In this document: piece after piece, positions 47,019 through 57,595 of the stretch
Position numbering within the stretch: the stretch's first letter is position 1
Layout of the letters: the number at the start of each line of letters is the position of its first letter
NCBI GenBank assembly: GCA_031308135.1
Contig: JAHLJT010000631.1
Span: forward strand, 160,246,921-160,310,920
Direction: 5' to 3'
Length of the DNA stretch: 64,000 bases
DNA from: Acheta domesticus
Taxonomy: Eukaryota; Arthropoda; Insecta; Orthoptera; Gryllidae
Notes under the pieces: generated by a model
The model's database searches: none
What the model was told of the DNA's origin: nothing
Seen by the model: only the letters and a program-made list of their open reading frames with translations
Translations under genes and position numbers: made by a program

Positions 47019-48106
47019 CTACGTTTCAACACAGTCTCCCAGAACACTTATACATATGTCCGATCGTTCTTATAATTTGAATACGCCTCTAGCATTAAAT
47101 CCCTTGGACTGAACTCGAAGCCACTTTTGCAGAAGATCTTTAACGTCTTCATTTGATAGAAAATGTTTTCCACCTAAAACCTCTTTCAGGGGTCCAAACA
47201 GGTAGAAGCCCGATGGGGCGAGATCGGGGCTGTAGAGGGGATGTGGAAGGATTCCCCCCCCCACCAGTTTTGAAGTATCTCTTGAGTTATGCGTGCCGTA
47301 TGTAGGCGTGCGTTGTCATTAAGGAAAATTACCCCTTCTGTCAAGAGCCCACGACTTTTCACACGAATGGCAGGCTTTCATTTGTTTTCGTGCATGTTAC
47401 TATAATAATGGCTGTTGATAGTTTGTTGATCTTGGAGATAATCATAATCAAAAAGCCCTTGTGAGTCTCAGAATATTGTGAGAAGGACGTTACCTGCAGA
47501 CGCCTCACTCTTAAATTTCCCCCGAGGGAGAGAATTCGTTTGATTCCACTGAAAGCCTTGCTTGGATTTAGACTCATGATGTTGAATCCATGTTTCATCC
47601 CATTTTACTATTTTTCTGAATGTTGCTTTTTTAAAAATTAAACAACTTTCTTTCAATTGTCGACTGATTTGAAGTCTCATCTTCGTATCTGTATGTGTCT
47701 TGGAACCCTTCTCGGACGGGTTTTCTTGGACTGCAACTTTTTCTGAATGATATTATGGACAGTTGCCACACTCGCGTACACTTCTTTAGCTATCAGCTCA
47801 ACATTAATATGCATATTTTCTCGAATTAACGCGTTAATGCGAGATCCAAGGCAGAAAGATGCAAATTCGGCCGGTCGTTAACTTCGTTGCTCGTCAGACA
47901 CACACACACAACACACACACACACACACACAGGGCCACTTTTAAACTAATCCACCCCTTTTTACACATTCGAACGGTTCAAACAATTGCTGCCGTACACT
48001 TTCAGCATCCTGATGTGATTTTCACAATCTTTTACACCCTCTGTGACTAAAAACCTAATACAGCACGTTGTTCTTCGACGGTGCAATACTCGAAAGTACC
48101 CGCCAT
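47019..48106 (-). pseudogene. mariner transposase relic (DD34D), broken
   Basis: Start codon at 48106, reading 'MAGTFEYCTVEEQRAVL', then after a frameshift 'VKDCENHIRMLKVYGSN', the N-terminal HTH region. Further on come 'LIAKEVYASVATVHNIIQK', 'KWDETWIQHH' (first catalytic Asp, about 47590) and 'VIFLNDNARLHTA' (second Asp, about 47315). After a frameshift at a C-run (47258-47265) comes 'HPLYSPDLAPSGFYLFGPLK'. The third Asp of the D34D triad, expected at 'PSDY', is Gly here. An in-frame stop at 47070 precedes the conserved C-terminal 'CISVLGDCVET'. Several breaks, so inactive. Cut-and-paste transposition at TA was its role. Confidence 0.93.
47898..47931. repeat. (CA)n microsatellite
   Basis: About 16 CA units with one interruption, inside the mariner relic between its HTH-encoding segments. 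Confidence 0.95.
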
Positions 48107-49271
48107 TGTTAAATGAGTGATTTGCAAGGTTATGTTTACAAGATGTCGAACATAAACAAGTACCGTAAAAAGGATGTCAATTTGACGTTCTCAAAATATT
48201 GTATTTATAAATTGAACAGTTTTTGTGCAGCAGCGAATGGTCTCGTTACTTATTGAATGACCCACGTGTGTATATAACCTAATCGTTATCAGACGTCCGA
48301 ATGACAAGAAACGAACAGAGGAGAGTGATTGAGCATTCAAAAGGGGCGCGCGCCGAGTGGAGAGTCTCGTGGCGCACGGGGCGACTCGTTCCCGGGGTGG
48401 GGAACGAAGAACGAGAACGGGAGGAGTGAGGGTGGAGAAATGGCGACGGACAGATGATTGTGCGAGTGCTTATGTTTTTAAGAGGCGAAAGTGGTCGATA
48501 AAGGTGCAGAACGGGTCAGTGGGAGTCGAGGGACAGAGAATGTGTTTCAGGGAAAGAATTAGTGATTGATGATGGATAGCTGGAACTGGAGGAAGCGTCA
48601 TGGAGATGGATATTGTAACGGCAACAGGTGACCATGTGTGTTAGACGAAATGAGAGTGTAAACGTGGGTAAGTGACGGTATAGTGACCGAGTCTCATGAT
48701 CACGAGTGCCGAAAACAAGTTGTTGCATCAATAAACAGATTGTCAACACAACCGGAGAGCACTCAGGTGATTGGGAAGGAGCATATTTACCACCTCGCGG
48801 GCACGTGTGTGAGAACAATGGTGTATTCCAAATTCTGATTGCGTGGTGCACGCGAGGGGGCGTAGTGGAAAATGGACCTGTATCCTTGCCGAGCGGGACA
48901 CAGCGGATACGAGTTCGGCGAGGAAATATTGTAACAGTGAAGACCGGTTGAAATCTGGAGACGACGCGGGCTTGGAATAGGCGGCGGTGGAGGCGCTGCA
49001 ACGCTGGGGCGCGACCGCTCGCCGGTAGAAGGAGCCGAGCGGAACCGACCAGAGCCGAGCGCGGGCGACGCTGCAGGACGACGCGGAAGCACAATTCTGA
49101 GTATTAGACATTTTATGAAGGGGGAATCACAATACGTCTACTGGGTGTGCAGTATGGTGCAGGATTATTCAGAATGCATGATGCAATGACTGATTCTAGT
49201 GATTCAAAATAATTAAGTAATTTGTTCCAAGTTAATTAATAACGAGTGTTATTTGAGGAGGTTCAATTAGG

Positions 49272-49275
<4 letters not shown>

Positions 49276-49323
<48 letters not shown>
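49276..49323. repeat. (TA)n microsatellite
   Basis: About 24 TA units, uninterrupted. Confidence 0.95.
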
Positions 49324-49326
<3 letters not shown>

Positions 49327-49554
49327 TTACCAATTAGAAGCCAAAATAGTGTAATTTGTTTGCAAGAAATTCAATTAATGCATAATAATAATAATGGTGA
49401 AGTAGAGAATTTTCAAGGGATTATATTTGTGAATATGCCGGCAAATGTCATATAAAGGCGATCCCCCAAAAACCAGCCCTGCTCCTTTCATCATCGCTCA
49501 AGGTTATTTAGTTGTGAAGCTTTTAGTACCTGTCTGGCAGCAGAATCAGGTAAA

Positions 49555-49628
49555 TATGTATGTATGTATATATCTATGTATATATACACATTTATATACA
49601 TATATATATGTAAATATATATGTGCATA

Positions 49629-49695
<67 letters not shown>
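49555..49695. repeat. (TA)n/(TATG)n microsatellite
   Basis: Starts as variable 'atgtatgtatatatctatg' motifs and becomes pure (TA)n for the last 60 bases. Confidence 0.95.
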
Positions 49696-49697
<2 letters not shown>

Positions 49698-49826
49698 TAC
49701 CGATAAGGAAATCGGCAAATAGGTTTTCAAATCGCGCGCGGTGGCAAGAGCGTCTCGAGAACCGGTCTGAGAACCGGGGGAACGGATCAGGAGCGGCGGG
49801 CCGCGAGAGAAATACCTGGCTGACTG

Positions 49827-50129
49827 CACGGTGTAAGAGATATAGGTGGGTTCACTCCCGGTCTAAAACTGAAGCTAATGTGAATGCTAGTTCTCACAGT
49901 TCTCGCTATGTAAGCGCTGCGAACGACTTGGGCATTTTTGGGACAAGATGATGATCCATTTAATAGCTTTGTAACCTCTGGTGGAAGCCACTATATCGCG
50001 AGACGCCATCATGAATGCCCAACTCGATCGTGCGCACCGTACGGATAAGCAAGGAACTAGCCTCAAACTGGCTTCAAAATTTTTGTCCAAAAGGCGACTA
50101 GTTGACACACCTATATATCTTACACCGTG
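49827..50129 (-). mobile_element. MITE M2, inverted copy of M1, with 3-bp TSD
   Basis: Left end CACGGTGTAAGAGATATAGG and right end (reverse complement) CACGGTGTAAGATATATAGG are near-perfect TIRs. CTG occurs on both sides (49824-49826, 50130-50132), a 3-bp target duplication. The interior in minus orientation contains 'gaagccagtttgaggctagt' and 'ccgtacggtgcgcac', shared with M1. The middle differs from M1. The 105-codon minus ORF across it is not preserved in M1. Confidence 0.8.
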
Positions 50130-51200
50130 CTGGCTGGAGCAGCGATGGCCGACGCTTGGTAACGGAGAACACGCTGTGCGCGGAGCGAACGTAAGAATTG
50201 GCAATCTAGTGGCATCTGTGGCAAAAATGTGACTCTTGGTGGTTGAGGGATTGGAATGAGGACCCCAGTGAACAGTGATGATAAGGAACTACAACTAGTG
50301 CGTATATTGACCGCGAAATTAAGAAAAGTGCAGGACACGTAGGAACGCGCCACTGGAAGACGAAACGGCGGCTCCGACACGGAGGGACAGAGATGCCGGC
50401 CCGCGGTAAATTGTCGAGGTAACACTGTTACAGTAATATTGTAACCGTGTGTAGCTGGGAACCTACATTCGTGAAAAGTAGAATTAGTGATAGTTAGACC
50501 CGAACGCGAAGCTGGTGGAAGTGCTGAAGAAGAAGAATGCTGATGTGGAGAACTAGACATGTCGGTGTTTCCCCCCGTGTGAGCAGAGGGTGATACGAGC
50601 TCAACATGGAGTGGGGATTCACGAATAACAAGAATCACGGGACGAAGTGGCAGCTGGCGTCGCGCAACGGCCGGCCGCACCGCTCCCCAAGGTCACTGGA
50701 TAGTGCAGCGCGGCGCGCTGGGCAGCCAGGAGCCGGGCGACCAGCACTCGCGGCGAGGCAGCAAGCTACGTAGACGGCGAACTGTTACTTGTCAGGTATT
50801 GTCAACTAGCCCGGTGGAGAAGTGGAAAGGGAACAGGAAAGGGAATATCCTTATTGAAAGTGGCATATAGGGAGTAATAACGGGGTTGCTTGTTGCAGGA
50901 TATGTGTATGCACCATGACGTTAAACTAATCAGAATAGCAAATGGCAGTCGAATGGTTAATTAAGACGTGAATGCAATTGTATGTCTAGCGTAGAATAGT
51001 GAAGCACAGTATCATGTAACAGAAGCAAGTATCATTGTAAATTTTCATGACGAATAAATGTTAGTTTATGTGTGTTTATTAAAAGCAAATACATGTATTT
51101 TCATTCAAGTTGGTAAGAACCCCGAGCCCATTTACGGGAAGGACACCTGTCCCTTATCAATCCATATTATTTTATTTGATCTGTAAAGTACTATACTCAC

Positions 51201-54029
51201 GGTACGTTACAATATATATCTTGCAAAGAACAAATAAACTTTTTTTAATTTGAAAATGCCCGACAGGAGTTTCCCCCCCCCCCGCATAGAATGAATCTGG
51301 TAACGTTGTTCCTGCAAAATAGCCACTAACTTATGGAAACCACATTACTACGGGTAAGTATTGTATGACGATATTTATTGTTCACATGCTTTTACTATTT
51401 TTTTTGTCTTTCTCATAATTTAATCATGTGTCATTTACTTTCTGAAAGGTAAACATTGAAGATTATTAAACTCTTTTAAAGGTGTCCGATCAAGTGTAAT
51501 TTTCAAATGTGAATCGTACTTGTTAATATAGTGCCATTTTGTAGAAAATAACTTCTTTTTTCCTTATCCAATTAGTAGAACTGTAGCTTACTTCTCCCTT
51601 AACGTTACTCCTAAGCCAAGCATTGTTTTTCTGCATCTACATTCCGTCCATTTCCTTCCCCTTCTACTCCTCCGCAACTTACGTATGTTCTGAGGAGATC
51701 TAATTTCCAGGGCCCTCTCTCCAGCAGCCTCGCTCCGCTTCGCTTTTCCCCTGGCCAGACACTCAGGGGGCCGAGGCGTCAGAGAGTGGGGCGTGGCGGG
51801 AGAGGTCGAGTGGGGCGGGCGCGCCACGCCATCCCTCTTGGCCCGCCATCCCACGGCGCGTAATTGCATTGACTCCGAGAGGGCCCAAAGAAACAAACAG
51901 ACGCATCCTGGAGAGACCGTTTAATGAAGCGGTCATCGATTGGAAACCAGAACCCGGCTCTTCAGCTCCTTCCGCCCGACCACGTCTTCTTGGTAAGAGC
52001 TTCTTAAACTTGTTACCCTTCCGGAAAAGCACGTGCCACAGGCTCTACTCCCCTCTCGTCTTACCAACATTTCCTGCAGAAACTTGATAGTATACCCTTG
52101 GCTCTTCTCTGGTCGATTTAAGTGTTGTATCTTCGCTTGTAATCCATTCACTATTATGTTTCATGAGGATATTCGGTGATAATATTTTAAAGATGCTGAA
52201 GTTACCCTTAACTCTCTGAAAATACCCATTCCTTTTCATTCTTTCAAAAACTACAAAAGATTCAAAATGTATATTTACAAAAATAGAAGATGTGCATGGC
52301 AGTTAGAAGGCTCCATCGGGTATTCCAGCTGGTGAGAGCGTCGTTACATCGTCTTTACAACCGCCTTACGAGTTGACTTAAGAGGCGAAGTATACTGGCA
52401 GTCTCCCAGATAGTACAGACTCGGACAGGGCTGATTCCATCTGATTGGCTAGCGATGAGTCGCCACGAACCCTATCGCCAAGGGGTAGGTGGCGGTGGAA
52501 GCTGTGATGAACAACTTCCACCGCCAACATCATTCGAAATCTTGGACCAAGCACCCTTACAGAAATGGCGTCCACCCCGCCACCTAAGTTGAGTTCGAAT
52601 GTAAGATATTCCAGATCCAAGGATATATCCAAATATCTATCCAAGCATCGCGCAATCGCGATGTCATCGGAATTAAAGAAATTATTTCCAAAGTAACTTA
52701 CCTTCATTCCTTTCTTTCTACTTTTATATTTCAATGTATTCCTAAGACGGTTTCTCATCATGCTACCAAATATTATGTCCTAAAATGTCGCACCTCTTAC
52801 TTTAAACGGTTGTAAATAGATTAGAGAAGTCACACAAATTTGATTTTGATAATGCGCGAATACTAGACAGAGAACAGCGACACCATGCGCGTTTAATGTC
52901 GGAAACACGACATATCAAGTTAAATACTACTATTAATTCAGTATTGGAAATAATATTTTCACTTAAGTATACGATGTATGTTCTGAGTAAGATTAAACAA
53001 TGATGGTTCACTATATAAAATTAATTGTGGCTCTCCGTCTCATGGGTTACATCTCCCCCCCCGTTCTATCGTAAGTTGTTTGCCGGTACTTCAATATTGA
53101 TTATAGTAATGATTAATTTCCCTCTGCTTCTTGGCAAGCTAGTTATTCTACCCTCGCTCTGGACTTGGGTTCTTGGTTCCGTCTTATCTCTTTCCCCTCC
53201 TTCCCTTCCCTTCCCTTCCGCTTTCCACCTCTCCCTTCCCCTTTCCTCCGCCTCTTTCCTTATCTCTTTGGTTCCTGCAGATACAATCAGTACTCTGTCA
53301 GGCGCTCCTAAATCGTCCAGCTGTAATGACCAGAAATGGTGACTATTGGCAAAGGGCCTTAGGTTCCCTTATGGGAAAATACGACTTGCACAAGTCAATG
53401 AGAATTTACAATCAATTAGCCTAAGATGGCTTGTAATATAATTGTAATGTAATTTTACTGCCTTTAAGTATGATTAATGAAAAACAACCTTTCCAAGGTA
53501 AGAATCGGCACACTTGTACTTTGTATTTATGGTCTAACTAGAAGATTTTTGCAATTGTTTTCACAATAATTTGTTTTTCCAGACACAATTACCTGAAGAA
53601 GCGACCGAAAATTGGGCCGCGAAACGTTGTAATGTTTTTTAAGTTTTATCAAGATTACATGTGTTATTTTATCAAGAACAAGTGTTTCCTCTAAATATTT
53701 TTAAATATCTCGCCTCCCTATCAACTTTATTGTTTTTTAACCGACTGTCTTTAAAACTTCCATACAGTATCAGTTAATAAGAAGTTATTGCCTATAATAA
53801 AAGAATACTGAATATTCGAACAGAAATAACAGACAATCCAAGTGTGATCCAGTTTCTAATGCACACTATTTATAAATTATCTTCCAGGCTATTTAATTTT
53901 TTTCTAGGACTATTTTACAATTACTGTAATTAAATTAAATAAAAAACATGAAAGATTGTCCACCAAGCAAAAACCATACAGTAATTTTATTTAAGTATGA
54001 ACTCAATGGACGCGTAATTGCGTGAATGC
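51201..54029. other. Intergenic; CpG patch, polypyrimidine tract, hammerhead-like motif
   Basis: A CpG-rich patch lies at 51690-51960. A (CCTTC)n-like polypyrimidine tract lies at 53196-53275. The 127-codon minus ORF at 52378-52761 has no homology I recognise. A hammerhead-like/PLE-type motif is at 53593-53625. Confidence 0.45.
53593..53625 (+). ncRNA. Hammerhead-like / Penelope-type conserved motif
   Basis: CTGAAGA (53593-53599) and GAAAC (53621-53625) match the conserved CUGANGA and GAAA boxes of hammerhead ribozymes. Between them, GCGACC (53601-53606) and GGCCGC-like bases (53615-53620) can pair as stem II with one mismatch. An extra A at 53600 breaks the usual G10.1 pairing, so activity is doubtful. 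'attac' before and 'gtaat' after could form a closing stem. Such 'cctgaag..gcgaaacgtt' motifs are common at Penelope-like and some LINE ends. Confidence 0.4.
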
Positions 54030-54345
54030 TACCAGTTCCGAGCTTCTTCTCCGTCATTCCCGAGTGCGGAGCGGCGGGGCGGGTGGCACTGGCTGCGTGG
54101 AGCGCGAGGCGCAGGGGGCGTAGGGCACGGCGCCTCCGCAATGACGGCTCAGGCCATTGTGCCTCCGCGATAAGATAAGATTCGCGCGGTTTACGCGTTA
54201 GCACAGGTATAATAGCCGCACGCAAGTGGCGCACCGCTTCCTCGCGCGTAATCAACGCCCGCTGCTGGTTGTCGCGCCGCTCGCTCTGTCTCTTACGCGT
54301 CTGCCACTGCGTGTGGCCCAGGTCCTCGTCCCTGCACTCCCCCTC
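54030..54345. other. CpG-rich island
   Basis: About 315 bases with dense CpG, plus a 'gataagataag' (GATA-like) pair near 54170. A 159-codon minus ORF overlaps it but has no homology and depends on the biased composition. Confidence 0.45.
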
Positions 54346-54798
54346 AACACTAACCCCCAATAACTGACAACATCCCCAGCCTGGCCTCACCCCCAAACCC
54401 ACCATTACACCCAATCACGCTCTTCCCCCAAGTACACCCACATCCTGAATCTCGCCCTCCCCCCAAGCACGGCCAGATTCCCAACCAGCCTTCACTCCGA
54501 AGCCCGAACGTAAACCCAAACCCGTCCTTACCCCCAAATCAGCCATGACTGCTGTCATACCCCCAAACCTGCCCTCACCCCTAAGCCCGCTCCTACCCCC
54601 CGAGTTACTCTCAGGCCCAATTCCTTTCTCACTCCCAATCCCACCCTTCTCTCACTCCCACACTCAACCACCATCTCGTTCTCACCCCTAACCCACTCTC
54701 ACCCTCAAGCCCGTTCTCACCACTCCCGCCTCGCCCACCCCCGATTGTGACCTTACCCCATTCCCGTCCTTATCCCCTACACCACCCTCCCCACCAAG
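54346..54798. repeat. C-rich degenerate minisatellite, left part
   Basis: Many variants of a 17-18 bp unit close to GCCCTCACCCCCAAGCCC, very poor in G on this strand. The complementary strand has many G3-G5 tracts with short spacers. It is interrupted by the solo LTR and resumes at 55188. Confidence 0.8.
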
Positions 54799-54803
54799 AT
54801 CAC
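54799..54803 (+). repeat. 5-bp TSD (ATCAC), left
   Basis: ATCAC immediately before the TGT start of the solo LTR. An identical ATCAC follows the LTR at 55183-55187. Confidence 0.9.
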
Positions 54804-55182
54804 TGTAGTATATGGCCGGCAATTCGAAATTGCCGCGGCAAAGAGCGCCGGCGGCGTGCACAGAGCGTCGGCAGCAGGAGCGCCGAGTTTCGCCGAACGC
54901 GCCAAAAGCGCGCTCAGAACAGCAATGACTACTCCTTGGACTTCCAACTCCATCAAGCGAGCCAATTAGGAGGAGCCGCGGGAAGCCATACGCGGGAGCT
55001 GGCCGACATAAAAAGGCGCCGGCGACAGATCTCAGAGACAGAGTGCGCGCTGCGTAGTTTAAGCCAGACGGCAGAATGTTTTACTAGACTCTTGTTGCTT
55101 CTGTACATGGCGGCCGAGTGGGCCAAGATTTTTTGTATAATAAATCTTCTTTTAAGAAATCATGTGTTTCTGAGATACAACA
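54804..55182 (+). mobile_element. Solo LTR, 379 bp, perfect 5-bp TSD
   Basis: Begins TGTAGTAT and ends ATACAACA, a short imperfect inverted terminus with TG...CA ends. Inside are a CpG-rich U3-like region, a TATA-like 'cataaaaagg' (about 55007-55016), an initiator-like TCAGAG about 25 bases downstream, and the polyadenylation signal AATAAA (55139-55144). Identical ATCAC flanks show a single LTR left by recombination between two LTRs. A 5-bp duplication fits Gypsy, Copia or BEL/Pao; the superfamily is undetermined. Plus orientation follows TATA to AATAAA. Confidence 0.92.
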
Positions 55183-55187
55183 ATCAC
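55183..55187 (+). repeat. 5-bp TSD (ATCAC), right
   Basis: Partner of 54799-54803. Confidence 0.9.
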
Positions 55188-55375
55188 CCCTGACCCAATC
55201 CACCCACCACCACCCCTGATCACCAAACCCGCCCTCACAATTCCGTTCTGACCCTCAAACTCGCTACCAAATCCAATCCCGCCCACACACCCAAGGCCGC
55301 TTTAACAAACATCTGAACTATCCCTCTCAATCCTGATCTCATCCTCAAGGCCGCAAACGCTCCTAAGATCATTCC
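55188..55375. repeat. C-rich degenerate minisatellite, right part
   Basis: Continues the C-rich repeat after the solo LTR, more degenerate towards the right. Confidence 0.7.
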
Positions 55376-56261
55376 TCCCACTCCTCATCTATACCGTCGT
55401 GATTCCTCTTATTATTCGTCCTGTAACAGTTGGCCGTATTGTTAACGTTTAAGTACAAAGTCGCATCTAAAACCACCTATGAATACGTTCACTCCAGTCC
55501 ATGTCCAACGCGAACACTTTTTTAAATACCGTTTTTTTTCCTTTCTCGTGTTGCCAAACCGTTTAACTCTTCTTATTGCGCTTATTTCATGATATACATT
55601 GCTAATAATAAAATAAATTATTTGTCACAAATTAAAGATATATCAATTAAATACAGTTTATATTTCATCGTATTTTCTACTTTACACATTTTGTAAATGT
55701 TGTTTACAAAGTTAGAACAGTAGAACATTATATTACACTATATCCGTTTATGCCGTACACATATATAGCTATATGCATATATTACCTATCGAACGTATAT
55801 TAGACATCGTTGACACTTGGTTTGCCATTTGTTCAGAGTATAGGCAACATATTCTTTTTATATCCAATTTTCTCTCTACTTCGATCTAAAACCGAATATG
55901 TTTTAAAAGAGCTAAAATACTCTCAATATGTCAGTATATATATGACAACAATAAGTAGCTCTACTTAAATATTTTACTTGCATGATTAGGCCCAAGGTGA
56001 ATTCTGTTTACCTCTCTGATGTCATCTTCAAACTTTATCGAAAAACACAAAACGATAGAAGTTGATAGAAGGATACTGTGATAAGCCGAATGTGTTATTA
56101 TAAACAGCCTTTGTTATTATAAACAGTTAAAATAATATTCCTTGCAATTTATTTGTAAATGCAAAATTCCAGTATGGGCAATCTAGACAGGTTGCTATGG
56201 TAATAGAATATAAATAAACTGCAGTCGCGAGGAATAGAAAAACATCCATTTCATCTATGCT
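55376..56261. other. Intergenic, AT-rich, no feature seen
   Basis: No ORF over about 60 codons with homology and no recognisable repeat border before the Helitron. Confidence 0.45.
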
Positions 56262-57595
56262 TCTATAATATATATACTAATATATATATATATATACTCA
56301 TATATAAAGACAGACGCGCCTTGACTTACAGCGCGATAATCTCTGAATCTACTGAACCAATACTGACGAAACTTTTGTGCTAGCTTCCTTTAAAGGTCTC
56401 GAGTACTATAGGCTATAATTTACAACCATAAATTGTAACATATTCACAAAATAATTACTTTTCTGGACATTTTTTGGCTAGCATTGTATCATAGATTGAA
56501 GAGTGCATCAATGTCAATAGTTTAGCTGCGCGCCACCAGAAGATTACGTCTGAAATCTACCACTGATTTCATCAATGTACAGAATTGCATACTTAGAGGA
56601 ATGTTTGTTTATTTTTCACAGTCAGTTGTCTAAACCGAAATAATTCAGAGTTTTTTCCGCTTTATTTATAAAAGTAACTTGAATATTGCTTTTAATTGCG
56701 CGCAGGCGTGGGTGTATTACGTGTTCAAGAGACTAAATGTTTGGAAGAGATAATTTTCTGATGGATGTGGTTAACATTGCCGTAAGTTATGAATGCACAA
56801 AGGTTTATTTGTAGTAAATTAAGCATAATTATTGAGTATTTGCAGTTTGGACGAGCGACAGTGCGATTTACATGTTACTCTGAAACTGACGGAGGGATGC
56901 ATGTTTTAGAGAAGTGTTTTAATATAGTAGAAAGTGGGATAGTAGAGAGTACCTTTCGGTTTTGAAGGAATGATTAAATTGATAAAAGTTAGAAAATAAT
57001 ATAATTTTTAGTAAAACTGCAGTACAAGTGAAGTAAAACAATATTAGTAAATTGGTTTTGGAGGAATTTAATGTGTTACAACGCTGGGTTTAAAGGTTGT
57101 TATTTTAAATAGTAAAAGTATTGTCAAGACGGGATCCAAACATTCGAGAACTGTGAGCGTCGATTGATACGGCAAGATTGATTTCAAATTTTTTCTTTAT
57201 AAATAAATAAGAAAAAATATTAAAAGGAGAAAGTTATATAACGTGGCAATTGATTGAAAGTGTTGGTATAATTTATAAAATTTCACAATATACGTACGTA
57301 TATGTATTTTTTTTTAGATTTATATTATTTTCCGTCATAAAGAGAAAGGAGTTTGGGGGCGGCAACCCCAATAGGACTAAAATTTAAATATTTTTATTGA
57401 GAAGTAATTTAGTGTGTACGGAAGACTAGATATTTCCATATTGGAGCAACGCCCGGAGAGGCGGGATAGGGTGGAGGGAATATTCAGTAGAATAGATAGG
57501 CTCTGCCATAGGGTGGGAATAGATGAAATTCCTCTTTCTGTTTAATACAAATAAACACGATAAATACCCCGGCAACGCGGGGTTCTTCCGCTAGT
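56262..57595 (+). mobile_element. Non-autonomous Helitron
   Basis: 5' end TCTATAATATATATACTAAT, followed about 50 bases later by 'gcgataatctctgaatctac' and 'tgaaccaatactgac', the conserved subterminal phrase type of insect Helitrons. 3' end: a GC hairpin CCCCG(57567-57571)/CGGGG(57578-57582), an 8-base spacer and terminal CTAGT (57591-57595). No Rep or helicase coding. The flanking bases (T on the left, A on the right) are not the canonical A|T, so the exact 5' base is uncertain. The left border of duplicate copy 2 (56947) lies inside this element only because copy 1 starts at the window edge. Confidence 0.82.
57567..57595 (+). terminator. Helitron 3' hairpin and CTAGT terminus
   Basis: Five perfect GC pairs with a 6-base loop, followed by 8 bases and CTAGT. 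In rolling-circle models this hairpin signals termination of strand transfer. It is missing from copy 1 at 600/601. Confidence 0.85.

Larger units (their letters stand above)
47019..48262 (-). mobile_element. mariner element, degenerate
   Basis: The transposase relic occupies 48106-47019 on the minus strand. The 5' terminal repeat at about 48238-48262 reads GGGTCATTCAATAAGTAACG on the minus strand. The opposite TIR is not clean and seems decayed next to the (TA)n tract. No intact TA target pair is visible. A (CA)n tract (47898-47931) has expanded inside the element. Confidence 0.85.
48263..51200 (+). other. Purine-rich unit of unknown nature
   Basis: After the mariner end a TATA-like 'gtatataacc' (48269-48278) is followed by about 2.9 kb whose plus strand is purine/G-biased. 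CpG-rich stretches occur at 48340-48440, 48960-49090 and 50640-50790. An AATAAA lies near 51054. ORFs are short on plus; the 192- and 186-codon minus ORFs look like chance results of the biased composition. Interrupted by (TA)n tracts and MITE M2. Resembles 18.9-20.4 kb. It may be a non-coding transcript or an unrecognised LTR-type element. Confidence 0.35.

Noticed and set aside
47890..47940. CRISPR-like or satellite array
   Set aside because: Simple (CA)n microsatellite; no spaced repeats anywhere in the window and the genome is eukaryotic.
48516..49094. 192-codon minus-strand ORF and overlapping ORFs
   Set aside because: No recognisable domain, overlaps ORFs in two other frames, and reflects the G/A-biased plus strand, which removes stops on the other strand.
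50120..50680. 186-codon minus-strand ORF
   Set aside because: Same composition artefact; it crosses the border of MITE M2, which inserted there.
52378..52761. 127-codon minus ORF
   Set aside because: No recognised domain and no repeat or gene context; kept as intergenic.
54640..54720. Telomere-like CCCTAA phrases
   Set aside because: They are scattered variants of the 17-18 bp C-rich unit; no TTAGG/CCTAA array as in insect telomeres.
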